From positions 2,914,001 to 2,978,000 of the forward strand of contig OY969916.1 of the NCBI GenBank assembly GCA_963704535.1: a DNA stretch of 64,000 nucleotides. The letters are read 5' to 3'. The stretch comes from G963704535 sp963704535. Lineage in GTDB: Bacteria; Chloroflexota; Chloroflexia; Chloroflexales; Roseiflexaceae. Position numbers and translations under genes: made by a program. Under the pieces are notes generated by a model. The model was not told the origin of the DNA, did not search any database, and saw nothing but the letters and a program-made list of their open reading frames with translations. Below, one piece after another: positions 44,756 through 52,523 of the stretch (within the stretch, counting starts at the first letter, position 1; every line of letters starts with the position of its first letter).

Positions 44756-46726
44756 ATGCCACTGATCAAGAAACCAGGCTCCACAACAAAAGGCATTGGC
44801 ACGAGTCAGCCTTCGCTGGACGAAGGCGAGACGAACTCGCTTGGCACGACGACTCCCGGTGGCACGCGGCGCGCCGTCGCCCCGACGATGCAGCCTGGCG
44901 TGATTTTGCAGGGGCGCTACGCGATCGAGGGCACACTCGGCGTCGGCGGCATGAGCGTGGTCTACCGCGGGCGGGACCTGCGTTTCAAAGATGTCGTGCG
45001 GCCCTGTGCCATTAAAGAGATGTATCAGAGCGCGCCGGACTCCCAGACGCGCCTGCTGAACCTCAAGAACTTCGAGCGCGAGTCGGGGCTGCTGGCGACG
45101 CTCCAGCACCCGGCGATCCCCAAGGTCTACGACTTCTTCGAGGAGAACGGGCGGATCTACTTGATCCTGGAGTTGATCCCCGGCAAGGACCTTGAGACGG
45201 CCCTGGACGAGGCCGGCGGCCCGCTGCCCGAGGAGCGCGTCGTTCGCTGGGCGACCCAGATCTGCGATGTGCTGACCTACCTGCACAACCACAAGCCCGA
45301 CGCGATCGTCTTCCGCGATATGAAGCCGTCGAATATCATGGTCGCCCAGGATGATCGAATCGTGCTGATCGACTTCGGCATCGCCCGCGACCTGAATCGC
45401 GGCGACCGCAAGGGCACCATGATCGGCACCGAGGGCTACTCGCCGCCGGAGCAGTACCGCGGGCTGGCCGAGCCGCGCGGCGACCTGTATGCCCTGGGCG
45501 CGACGATCCACCACTTGCTGACCGCCAGCGACCCGCGGCTGGAGACGCCGTTTACCTTTCACGAGCGGCCGCTGCGCCAGCTCAACCCGGAGATCTCGCC
45601 GGAGCTTGATGCAGTGGTGGCGAAGGCGATCGAGTATGATATGGCCGGGCGCTGGAACTCGGCCGAAGAGATGAAGCACGCACTGCTCCAGACGCCGACC
45701 AGCCCGATCAGCGCGCCGGGGCCGGGGGCGCGCCCGGCGCCGGCCGCCGCCCGTGGCCGGGCCGCCAGCACTGAGCTGGTGTGGAGCTTCAAATGCGAGG
45801 ACGAGGTGCGCTCCTCGCCGTGGGTCAGCAATGGGATGGTGTTCGTCGGCTGCTATGACACCAACCTGTACGCGATCGACGCCGGCCGGGGCGAGTTTCG
45901 CTGGAAGTATGCCACCGAGGGCGGCATCTCCTCCTCGCCGATGGTCTGGCAGGATATTGTGGTCGTCGGCTCGGAGGATGGCGCCGTCTATGCCCTTGAA
46001 GTGCGACGCGGCACCTTGCGCTGGACGTTCCGCACCGGCAAGGCGGTGCGCTCGTCGCCGCGCGTCGAGGACCGGGTGATCTATGTCGGGTCGGACGACC
46101 AGCACTTCTACGCGCTCGACGGCCTGCGCGGGACAATGATCTGGAAGCATCGTAGCTGGATGCCGGTTCGCTCCTCGGCGTGCGTGGGCATGGGCTCGGT
46201 GTTTGTGGGCGGCAATGACGGCCACATCTACGCACTCGACGTTCGCAATGGCTCGGTGCGCTGGAAGCACCGCACGCAGCAGCCGGTGATCTCTTCGCCG
46301 GTGTATGGCGAGGGCCTGGTCTTCGTCGGCTCGATGGATAACAGCCTGTACGCGCTGGACGCCGAGGGCGGCTGGCCGGCCTGGCGCTTCCGCACCAACC
46401 ATTATGTCAACTCCTCGCCGTGTCTCCTGGGGACGCGCGTGTTCGTCGGCGGGGCCGATGGCATCATGTACGCGCTGGAGGCGAAGAATGGGCGCGTGGT
46501 CTGGAAGTTCGAGACCGGCAGCCAGATCGCCTCATCGCCGCGCGCCGAGGGCGGTCGGATCTATTTCGGCGCGGTCGACAGCTTCGTCTACTGCTTGGAC
46601 GCCGGCACCGGCGCGCTGCTCTGGAAGTTCCAGACCAATGGCCCGGTCGTCTCCTCGCCGGCGGTCCAGGAGGGCATTGTCTATATCGGCTCGATGGACA
46701 ACCAGGTCTATGCCCTACGCGCCTGA
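44756..46726 (+). CDS. Ser/Thr protein kinase with eight-bladed PQQ-type propeller
   Basis: 656 aa. Kinase domain: glycine loop GTLGVGGMSVVYRG, Lys in CAIKEM, VFRDMKPSNIMV (catalytic loop), IDFGIAR and GTEGYSPPEQY, all intact. After an alanine/proline-rich linker there are eight ~40-residue repeats with V(F/V)VGSxD...LYALD and RWKF, which close into a beta-propeller as in PQQ-repeat proteins. There is no membrane helix between the two, so the propeller is cytosolic and may be a substrate- or partner-binding platform. ATG at 44756 has GGAGGG upstream. It is followed directly by a PP2C gene that could reverse its reactions. Confidence 0.93.
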   Translation: MPLIKKPGSTTKGIGTSQPSLDEGETNSLGTTTPGGTRRAVAPTMQPGVILQGRYAIEGTLGVGGMSVVYRGRDLRFKDVVRPCAIKEMYQSAPDSQTRLLNLKNFERESGLLATLQHPAIPKVYDFFEENGRIYLILELIPGKDLETALDEAGGPLPEERVVRWATQICDVLTYLHNHKPDAIVFRDMKPSNIMVAQDDRIVLIDFGIARDLNRGDRKGTMIGTEGYSPPEQYRGLAEPRGDLYALGATIHHLLTASDPRLETPFTFHERPLRQLNPEISPELDAVVAKAIEYDMAGRWNSAEEMKHALLQTPTSPISAPGPGARPAPAAARGRAASTELVWSFKCEDEVRSSPWVSNGMVFVGCYDTNLYAIDAGRGEFRWKYATEGGISSSPMVWQDIVVVGSEDGAVYALEVRRGTLRWTFRTGKAVRSSPRVEDRVIYVGSDDQHFYALDGLRGTMIWKHRSWMPVRSSACVGMGSVFVGGNDGHIYALDVRNGSVRWKHRTQQPVISSPVYGEGLVFVGSMDNSLYALDAEGGWPAWRFRTNHYVNSSPCLLGTRVFVGGADGIMYALEAKNGRVVWKFETGSQIASSPRAEGGRIYFGAVDSFVYCLDAGTGALLWKFQTNGPVVSSPAVQEGIVYIGSMDNQVYALRA

Positions 46727-46740
46727 CGATGGAGCACTAG

Positions 46741-48141
46741 ATGTCCTTTTTCCGCAGGCTATTTCATAAATCCGATCCCGCGCAAGATTCCGCCGAACCA
46801 TCGGCGGCGCTTGCCGACCCCGTGAATGGCGGGGCGGAGGCAGATGCGCCCGTGGCCGCAGCACCGGAGCCGGCCAAGGCCACGCCTGTGGGCGACCTGC
46901 CCCGCCAGACGGCCCCACTCTGGGACCGCGCGCTGTCCGGCTCTGAGGACGAGCAGGCCGGGGGCGTCGAAGATGCTGAAAGTGGGACAATCGAGGAGCA
47001 GGCCGCAGCGGCGCCGGTTGAGGTGCGTGACGACGATCAAGACGATACCTGGTGGCAAGAGCCGGGAACCCCGGCGACCGCGCCGCGCGCTGCGATGGAT
47101 ACGGCCCCGCCACCGGATGTGCCCGCGCCGACCGAGCAGAATGTTGATCTGATGGCGCGGGCGGCTGACGTGACCACTGCCCTGGATGCCGCAGTACTGG
47201 AGGATATGCCGCTGGCCGGCGACGACGATCAGCCGCCCGATCACGAAGTTTGGTCGCTCGACCCGGCGCAACGCGATTGGGAGGCCGTCGAGGAGGCCGT
47301 CGAGGAGGAGGGCACCCGCCCGCTGACAGCGGCTGATATGCCGGCCCTGGCGGCGCTGCGCTCCCGGCGTGCGCTCGCCGCGGCGGCGCTGCGCGACATC
47401 GGGCGAGTTCGCTCGGTCAACCAGGATAGCATCTTCGCGCTGCTCACCAGCATACCGCGCGAGACCACCGATGTCTCGATCGGCCTGTTTATCGTCGCCG
47501 ACGGTATGGGCGGCCACCACGGCGGCGACGTCGCCAGCCGGCTGGCGGTCGGCACCGTCGCCCACTATGTCCTGGCCGAGCTGATTGCGCCGGCCCTGGC
47601 CGATGGCGCCACCGAGGCGCTACAGCCGCTGATCATTGCCGCTGTCCAGGAGGCCAACCGCGCGATCTGGGAGCATGCCCAGTCGGTCGGCTCGGATATG
47701 GGCACGACCTGCACGGTGGCACTACTACTGGGGCGGGCACTATACATCGGGCACGTGGGCGATTCGCGCGCCTACCTAGCCGCGCCGACCGGGATGCGGC
47801 TGATCACCAACGACCACTCGACAGTCGGCCGGCTCATCCAGCTCGGCCAGCTCGACTCCTCCGAAGCGCGCGAGCACCCGCTGCGTTCGCAGCTCTACCG
47901 CACGATCGGGCAGCACTCCGAGGTGCTGGTCGATTTCACCTACCAGCCGCTCGGCGATGCGACGCATCTGCTGCTGTGCAGCGATGGGCTGTGGGGGATG
48001 CTCGATGAAGAGGTGCTGTTCGACGTCCTGGAGCACACGGTCTGGCCGCAGGATGCTTGCCGCGAACTGATCGCGCGGGCGAACCTGGCCGGCGGCGATG
48101 ATAATATCTCGGCGGTGGTGGTGACCCTGCCGGCCCAGTAG
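46741..48141 (+). CDS. PP2C-type Ser/Thr protein phosphatase
   Basis: 466 aa. The first 200 residues are low in complexity (A/P/E/D), possibly a disordered phospho-regulated arm. The catalytic part has the usual metal-binding motifs: RSVNQDS, FIVADGMGGHHGGDVAS, LYIGHVGDSRAYL, LLLCSDGLWGML and GGDDNISAVVV. It removes phosphate from Ser/Thr residues, probably those set by the kinase 15 bp upstream, with which it should be cotranscribed. Confidence 0.93.
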   Translation: MSFFRRLFHKSDPAQDSAEPSAALADPVNGGAEADAPVAAAPEPAKATPVGDLPRQTAPLWDRALSGSEDEQAGGVEDAESGTIEEQAAAAPVEVRDDDQDDTWWQEPGTPATAPRAAMDTAPPPDVPAPTEQNVDLMARAADVTTALDAAVLEDMPLAGDDDQPPDHEVWSLDPAQRDWEAVEEAVEEEGTRPLTAADMPALAALRSRRALAAAALRDIGRVRSVNQDSIFALLTSIPRETTDVSIGLFIVADGMGGHHGGDVASRLAVGTVAHYVLAELIAPALADGATEALQPLIIAAVQEANRAIWEHAQSVGSDMGTTCTVALLLGRALYIGHVGDSRAYLAAPTGMRLITNDHSTVGRLIQLGQLDSSEAREHPLRSQLYRTIGQHSEVLVDFTYQPLGDATHLLLCSDGLWGMLDEEVLFDVLEHTVWPQDACRELIARANLAGGDDNISAVVVTLPAQ

Positions 48142-48290
48142 AGAACAAAGAACAAAGAACAGAGAACAAAATGTTGAACAGAATGCTTCATCGCAGTAGA
48201 GAACGGAGAACAAAGCGCTGAACAACATGCTTCGACTGCCCTGTTCGGATGGTCTTTGTTCTTTATCCTTTGTTCTTTGTTCTTTCGGAG
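48141..48290. repeat. AACAAAGAAC word array with inverted arm
   Basis: AGAACAAAGAACAAAGAAC and related words (48141-48215) face TTCTTTGTTCTTT words (48253-48287). They could form a long hairpin between the phosphatase and the VWA gene. The same words are translated in the first PKS gene. Confidence 0.7.
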
Positions 48291-48299
48291 AAACGGTCT

Positions 48300-49577
48300 A
48301 TGAGCCCAGGCATCAACCTTCAACGTACATTGAGCCGCGCCGTTCTGGGGGATAGCGACGAGCCGCAGTTGCTGTATGTATTGCTCGAAGCCGCTCCTGA
48401 AGGACTGCCGACGCAACTCCCCAAACTGCCGTTGAACCTCTGCCTGGTGGTCGACCGCAGCTCCTCGATGCGCGGCGACCGGCTGAACCAGGTCAAGGAT
48501 GCCGCCGGGCGGATCGTCGATCAGCTTGGCCCCGACGACTACTTCTCGCTGGTGGTCTTCAACGACCGGGCCGATGTGATCGTGCCGGCGCAGCGGGTCA
48601 ACAACAAGGCGGAGCTCAAGCGCGCGGTCGGCATGGTCGATGCGGCCGGGGGCACCGAGATGGCTAGTGGTCTGGCGCTGGCCTTGCAGGAGATTCAGCG
48701 GCCCATGATGGGGCGCGGGATCAGCCGGCTGCTGCTGCTGACCGACGGGCGGACCTACGGCGACGAGAGCCGCTGTGTTGAGATCGCGCGGCGGGCGCAG
48801 GGGCGCGGGGTTGGGCTGACGGCGCTTGGCATCGGCAACGAGTGGAACGAGGACCTGCTCGAAACAATGACGGCACGCGAGAACAGCCGCGCCCAGTATA
48901 TCGCCTCCGCCAGCGAGATTACGACGGTGTTCGCCGATGAGCTGAAGCGGATGCACTCGATCTTTGCACAGAGCGTGCAGGTGCAACTCGCCGCGCGACC
49001 GGGCGGGATGGTTCGCTCGTTCGACCGAGTGCGGCCTTTCATCGCTCCCGTATCGATCGCCGAGGAGGCCGAACTGCGCTGGAGCGGCAGCCTGGGCGAC
49101 TGGCCGGGCAGCGATGTCCAGTCGTTCCTGATCGAGGTCGTCGTGCCGGCGCTGCCGATCGGCGACCACCCACTGCTCAAGCTGACGCTGCGCTACGACC
49201 TGCCAGGGGCGAATCTGCGCGACCAAGTCAACGAGGAGATCGTGCGGGTGAGCATACGGCCGGTCGACCAGGTGACCTACCAGGTCGATGGGACAGTGAA
49301 GTACTGGCTGGAGCGGCTGGTGGCCTACCGGCTCCAGTCGAGCGCGTGGCAGGCCGTCGAGGCCGGGCGGATCGACGAGGCGACTAGGCGGCTACAGATG
49401 GCCGGCACGCGCCTGTTCGACGCCGGCGAGGTGGCGCTGGCCCGCACCGTGCAGGAGGAGGCGACCCGGCTGCTACGCAGCGGCAGCGCCAGCGAGGAGG
49501 GCCGCAAGCGGATCAAATTCGGCACGCGCGGGCTCATGGGCCGGGTGCCCGCCGATCAGCGCGAGACTGGTACGTAA
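48300..49577 (+). CDS. VWA-domain protein
   Basis: 425 aa. The MIDAS metal site is complete: VVDRSSSMRGD (DxSxS), a Thr in GGTEMASGL, and LLTDGRTYGDE. It has no signal peptide or membrane helix, so it acts in the cytosol. After the VWA domain come a beta-rich region and helical C-terminus (WLERLVAYRLQSSAWQAVEAG). VWA proteins bridge partners through a metal; next to a kinase, phosphatase and FHA protein it is probably part of their signalling complex. GGAG 10 bp upstream supports the start. Confidence 0.88.
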   Translation: MSPGINLQRTLSRAVLGDSDEPQLLYVLLEAAPEGLPTQLPKLPLNLCLVVDRSSSMRGDRLNQVKDAAGRIVDQLGPDDYFSLVVFNDRADVIVPAQRVNNKAELKRAVGMVDAAGGTEMASGLALALQEIQRPMMGRGISRLLLLTDGRTYGDESRCVEIARRAQGRGVGLTALGIGNEWNEDLLETMTARENSRAQYIASASEITTVFADELKRMHSIFAQSVQVQLAARPGGMVRSFDRVRPFIAPVSIAEEAELRWSGSLGDWPGSDVQSFLIEVVVPALPIGDHPLLKLTLRYDLPGANLRDQVNEEIVRVSIRPVDQVTYQVDGTVKYWLERLVAYRLQSSAWQAVEAGRIDEATRRLQMAGTRLFDAGEVALARTVQEEATRLLRSGSASEEGRKRIKFGTRGLMGRVPADQRETGT

Positions 49578-49720
49578 GAGACTGCCAAAAAGGGGGAGTG
49601 AGAGGGGCTTCCCCCCTCAAGAACCCCTCTCACCCACGGAGCTTTTGCGACAAACGGGTTTTCAAACAGTCTCTATGATGTGTCAGTTGCAACTGACAAC
49701 TGACAACTGACAACTGACAA
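49577..49720. repeat. Family A element plus GACAACT word run
   Basis: 49577-49674: family A with AGAGACTGCC and CAAACAGTCTCT ends and a GGGGCTTCCCCCC-type hairpin. 49683-49720: CAACTGACAACTGACAACTG run abutting the FHA start codon. No ribosome binding site lies between the run and the ATG at 49721. Confidence 0.7.
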
Positions 49721-50236
49721 ATGCAAATCTGCTCCAACTGCCAATCGAAACAGTTCGACGGCACGATCTTCTGCGGGGAGTGTGGCGCCAATCTGCTCCC
49801 GGCTGCCAAGCGCGAGACAACGATGTCGCTTGGCCAACGCGGCCCGACCGATGCGCTCGAAGCCTCGGAGCAGCCACTTGTCGTGCCTGCGCCCGAGCCG
49901 GTCGCGCGCGGCCCATCGCTCACGCTGGTGATCATGAATAGCGGCCGCCGAATCGCGCTCAGTGTCGACGATGACCGGCTGATCGGTCGCAAGGACAACG
50001 CCCGCGGTATCTTCCCCGATGTGGATCTCGGTCTCGATGGCGGCTATGACGCGGGTGTCTCGCGCCGACACGCTATTCTGGGCCACAAGGATGGCGTCTA
50101 CATCGTCGAAGATCTGGGCAGTTCGAACGGCACGTTCGTCAACGGTCAGCGTCTCGCGCCGCAGGTGCCCACCCCGCTGGCCGGCGGCGATGAGCTCAAG
50201 TGCGGCACGTTGCTGATGCGCGTCGAGATCGGGTGA
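49721..50236 (+). CDS. FHA-domain protein with zinc ribbon
   Basis: 171 aa. N-terminal CSNCQSKQFDGTIFCGECGANLL is a zinc-ribbon; the FHA domain runs from about residue 68 (LIGRKDNARGIFPDVDL, GVSRRHAILGHKDGVYIVEDLGSSNGTFVNGQRL) with the Arg, Ser-Arg-Arg-His and Ser-Asn of a phosphothreonine pocket. It should read phosphorylations made by the nearby kinase. There is no recognisable ribosome binding site; a GACAACTGACAA repeat ends exactly at the start codon, so the true start may be internal (MSLGQRG at 49823) or translation may be leaderless-like. Confidence 0.88.
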   Translation: MQICSNCQSKQFDGTIFCGECGANLLPAAKRETTMSLGQRGPTDALEASEQPLVVPAPEPVARGPSLTLVIMNSGRRIALSVDDDRLIGRKDNARGIFPDVDLGLDGGYDAGVSRRHAILGHKDGVYIVEDLGSSNGTFVNGQRLAPQVPTPLAGGDELKCGTLLMRVEIG

Positions 50237-50281
50237 TGGACGGCATTTGCAGCACTCTCTCCGAACCGAAAGGATCTAACC

Positions 50282-50527
50282 ATGCCCAAGACTTGCGTGC
50301 TTCACATCATGGGGGAGGACCCGATCCTGGCTGATCTTGATCAGGAGCCACAGCCGAGCGATGCGTACGTCAAGGTCTCCAACCTACGCAAGCGCGACGG
50401 CAAGGAAGTGAGCTACCTGACCGCCGGGGTACAGAGCGTGATCTATCCCTGGCACCGCATCACCTTCCTGGAGCTTATGGTGAGCGAGGAGGAGCGCGGC
50501 TCAGTGATCGACTTCTTCCGAACCTAG
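50282..50527 (+). CDS. Small protein of unknown function downstream of FHA gene
   Basis: 81 aa: MPKTCVLHIMGEDPILADLD, then YVKVSNLRKRDGKEVSYLTAGVQSVIYPWHRITFLELM and an acidic tail. It looks like a compact all-beta domain (seen again in other such loci, from memory only). The GAAAGGATC leader supports the start. It ends the signalling cluster, ahead of a family A element and a terminator. Confidence 0.65.
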   Translation: MPKTCVLHIMGEDPILADLDQEPQPSDAYVKVSNLRKRDGKEVSYLTAGVQSVIYPWHRITFLELMVSEEERGSVIDFFRT

Positions 50528-50625
50528 AGGCTGTCTGAAAAGGGGAAGTTTGAGGGGCAGCCCCCTCAAGAACCCCTTTCAACCACGAAGCCGCGGCGAC
50601 AAATCAACCTTTTCAGACAGTCTCT
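50526..50625. repeat. Family A element, complete copy
   Basis: AGAGGCTGTCTGAAAAG at the left and TTTTCAGACAGTCTCT at the right are inverted repeats; the centre is GAGGGGCAGCCCCCTC. At 100 bp it shows the full layout of family A. Confidence 0.75.
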
Positions 50626-50644
50626 TAGACAAGGTTAGCGATAA

Positions 50645-50694
50645 GAGATAGGAGATTGGAGCTTAAACCCGCTCCAATCTCCTATCTCTTTTTT
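50645..50694 (+). terminator. Rho-independent terminator of the signalling cluster
   Basis: An 18-bp perfect stem (50645-50662 / 50671-50688) with an 8-nt loop and a following run of six T. Textbook layout. Confidence 0.9.
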
Positions 50695-50728
50695 GACAAC
50701 CCTCTATGGCTTGGGTAGAATGCGTGCC

Positions 50729-50822
50729 GAGAGCGGATGTGGCCTGGTGGCTGTCCTCGTCTTCAAAACGAGTGGGCGGGGTGACGAGCTTCGCCGGTGG
50801 GTTCGACTCCCACGCGCTCTCG
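50729..50822 (+). tRNA. selC: Selenocysteine tRNA (anticodon UCA)
   Basis: Acceptor GAGAGCG (50729-50735) pairs with CGCTCTC (50815-50821) and G50822 is a proper discriminator. The D arm GGCCTGGTGGCT, the anticodon arm CTCGT-CTTCAAA-ACGAG (anticodon TCA at 50763-50765), a long variable arm (GGGCGGGGTGACGAGCTTCGCC) and the T arm GTGGG-TTCGACT-CCCAC all fit the bacterial tRNA-Sec plan. CCA is not encoded. It reads UGA as selenocysteine with SelA, SelB and SelD, which are not in this window. The one doubtful spot is the eighth acceptor pair, which is G-G in this alignment. Confidence 0.85.
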
Positions 50823-50874
50823 TGTTTGCCAAATTCACGATCGAGTGCTTGTGCTTGCGCCCGCTGCCCACTAC

Positions 50875-51471
50875 TTAACGCATCACCCGTGTATAACCCT
50901 GCCAGGTTCCCCAGTAGTAGAGCAGCGCGTCAGTGCGGTTTTCGACGCCTAATTTCTCATAGATGGTGGTTAAAACATTGCGGATGGTCTTATGCTGCAC
51001 GCCTGTCTTCTCCGCAATCTGCGGATTTGAAAGCCCACAGGCAAGCAGGCGCAGTACCTTGCGCTCGCTAAGGGTAAGCTGCGAGCTGGCCGATGGAATG
51101 CTTCGGTAGCACTTGCGGCATTGAGTCGCCGCAAACGCGTACTCCATATCTCGCCCCAGGCTATTCTCGAGCACCACCGCACTCGGCTGAAAATCGCAGA
51201 GATCATCCCAGTATTCGGGACAGAGATTCTGCGTGACGATAATCAGGTAGTGCGCCCTGACAGGAGTTGTTTGAAGCGTATGTAGGCCAAATCCCAGCGG
51301 CATATCCAGAAGGAGTGTGATAGGCGCGTCTGGATTGTAGTAGTACCCCTGGCTGAACAGCGCGTTAAGCGTTGATTGAGTGTTTCCGGGAATCTCGCCA
51401 AGGAGTGAAAAAGCCTTGGCACATGTCATACGTGTCTGTGTGTATGTTAGGCTGCGATCTTTGGTTAGCAA
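50875..51471 (-). CDS. LuxR-type (GerE) helix-turn-helix regulator
   Basis: 198 aa. The C-terminal HTH is LTLSERKVLRLLACGLSNPQIAEKTGVQHKTIRNVLTTIYEKLGV, the GerE fold; the N-terminal half looks like a degenerate receiver (VRAHYLIIVTQNLCPEYWDDL) without an obvious phospho-acceptor Asp. The TTG at 51471 is favoured by GGAGGG upstream. It faces away from the ABC-transporter/PKS run and could be its local regulator. Confidence 0.78.
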   Translation of the reverse strand: MLTKDRSLTYTQTRMTCAKAFSLLGEIPGNTQSTLNALFSQGYYYNPDAPITLLLDMPLGFGLHTLQTTPVRAHYLIIVTQNLCPEYWDDLCDFQPSAVVLENSLGRDMEYAFAATQCRKCYRSIPSASSQLTLSERKVLRLLACGLSNPQIAEKTGVQHKTIRNVLTTIYEKLGVENRTDALLYYWGTWQGYTRVMR

Positions 51472-51624
51472 TACCCTGCCCTCCCTGGCTGCCCACTATG
51501 GTTCGCAACATATCCCCGTGGATGTTTCTCACGAAAGAGGGAGCTGCGGGCAGATATCCGCCCTCCCAGCCTATGCGACCCGACGGATAATGGTACCTCT
51601 CAACGCGGAACGGTATCGGCGCTA

Positions 51625-51716
51625 TATAGCGTTCCTAAATGGGTTGTAAAAGGGGGTCTGGGGGAAGCCCCCACAAAAACCCCTTCCCACTTTATAACCC
51701 TGATAGGAATGCTATA
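51625..51716. repeat. Family B element, copy 4 (complete)
   Basis: TATAGCGTTCCTA and TAGGAATGCTATA terminal inverted repeats with a TGGGGGAAGCCCCCACA hairpin, 92 bp. Confidence 0.85.
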
Positions 51717-52140
51717 TTTGGATGAGCAAGACCAATGTGGGAGCGCCATTGCCATTATCATGAGCGTCCATTAGAAGATCGGGATAACCCGACCGGCAGG
51801 CCAGCATAACGAGCAAGCAGACAATGAGGGAGGCGCGATACACCGACAACTGCACTGTACGTAACATCAAGCCCTCCTACAATGATCTTGACACATGAAG
51901 CCAAGTTGCATTCTGCACTCAAGACCGAGTAGAGTGGTCTCGTGGCAGCTCGCGACTTAGGCGGATTGCTGTATACGGAGCACGTGTGGGTAATAATTAC
52001 GAATTTACTATAGCAGAGTTCGTTCTTCTTTTACTCCTATGCCCTTCGCAGTCTGCCGCAGATTGCCGGGTATGGTTCTTAACGATCTTAAAATGAATCC
52101 TACCTCGCTCCCATCTCCCTCCCTTTGACACTGTTTGCGC

Positions 52141-52196
52141 GGGGTGATGGGCGGGCGTGGGCGGGTCACCACCCGCCCACGCCCGCCCATCACCCC
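52141..52196. repeat. Perfect 26-bp inverted repeat within a family A-like unit
   Basis: Arms 52141-52166 and 52171-52196 are exact complements around the loop CACC. The arm is built of GGGCGGGCGTGGGCGGG. The unit ends TTTTCAAACAGTCTCC as other family A members do. DNA or RNA would fold into an extremely stable hairpin. Confidence 0.85.
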
Positions 52197-52317
52197 ACCA
52201 ATAACTCCCTTTTCAAACAGTCTCCAAAGCGTAAAACGCACAGTTGAGGACAGATGTCCCTTGTGAGGCACTGTTCGCTTGATATACGATGCCAGTGTTA
52301 CGCTAAAGGCCGCCTGC

Positions 52318-52410
52318 TATATCATTCCTAAATGAGTCGTAAAAGGGGGTATGGGGGAAGCCCCCATAGAAAAGCCCTCCCACTTTTACAACTCAAATAG
52401 GCTTGCTATA
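52318..52410. repeat. Family B element, copy 5 (complete)
   Basis: Left end TATATCATTCCTA, right end ATAGGCTTGCTATA, hairpin TGGGGGAAGCCCCCA. It lies about 110 bp before the MacB-like gene. Together with copy 4, the 26-bp palindrome and short words it makes up most of the 1-kb gap 51.5-52.5 kb; I see no gene there. Confidence 0.8.
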
Positions 52411-52523
52411 TATTGCCTTTGTATGAGGGTATAGCCTGTATCGTAGCGCCGGGCGTGGTCCCAGTCTGGCGGCGAGAGCACGCTTCGCGTCCATGCCGGC
52501 AGGCGTCAGCAAGGTTTGGCATC

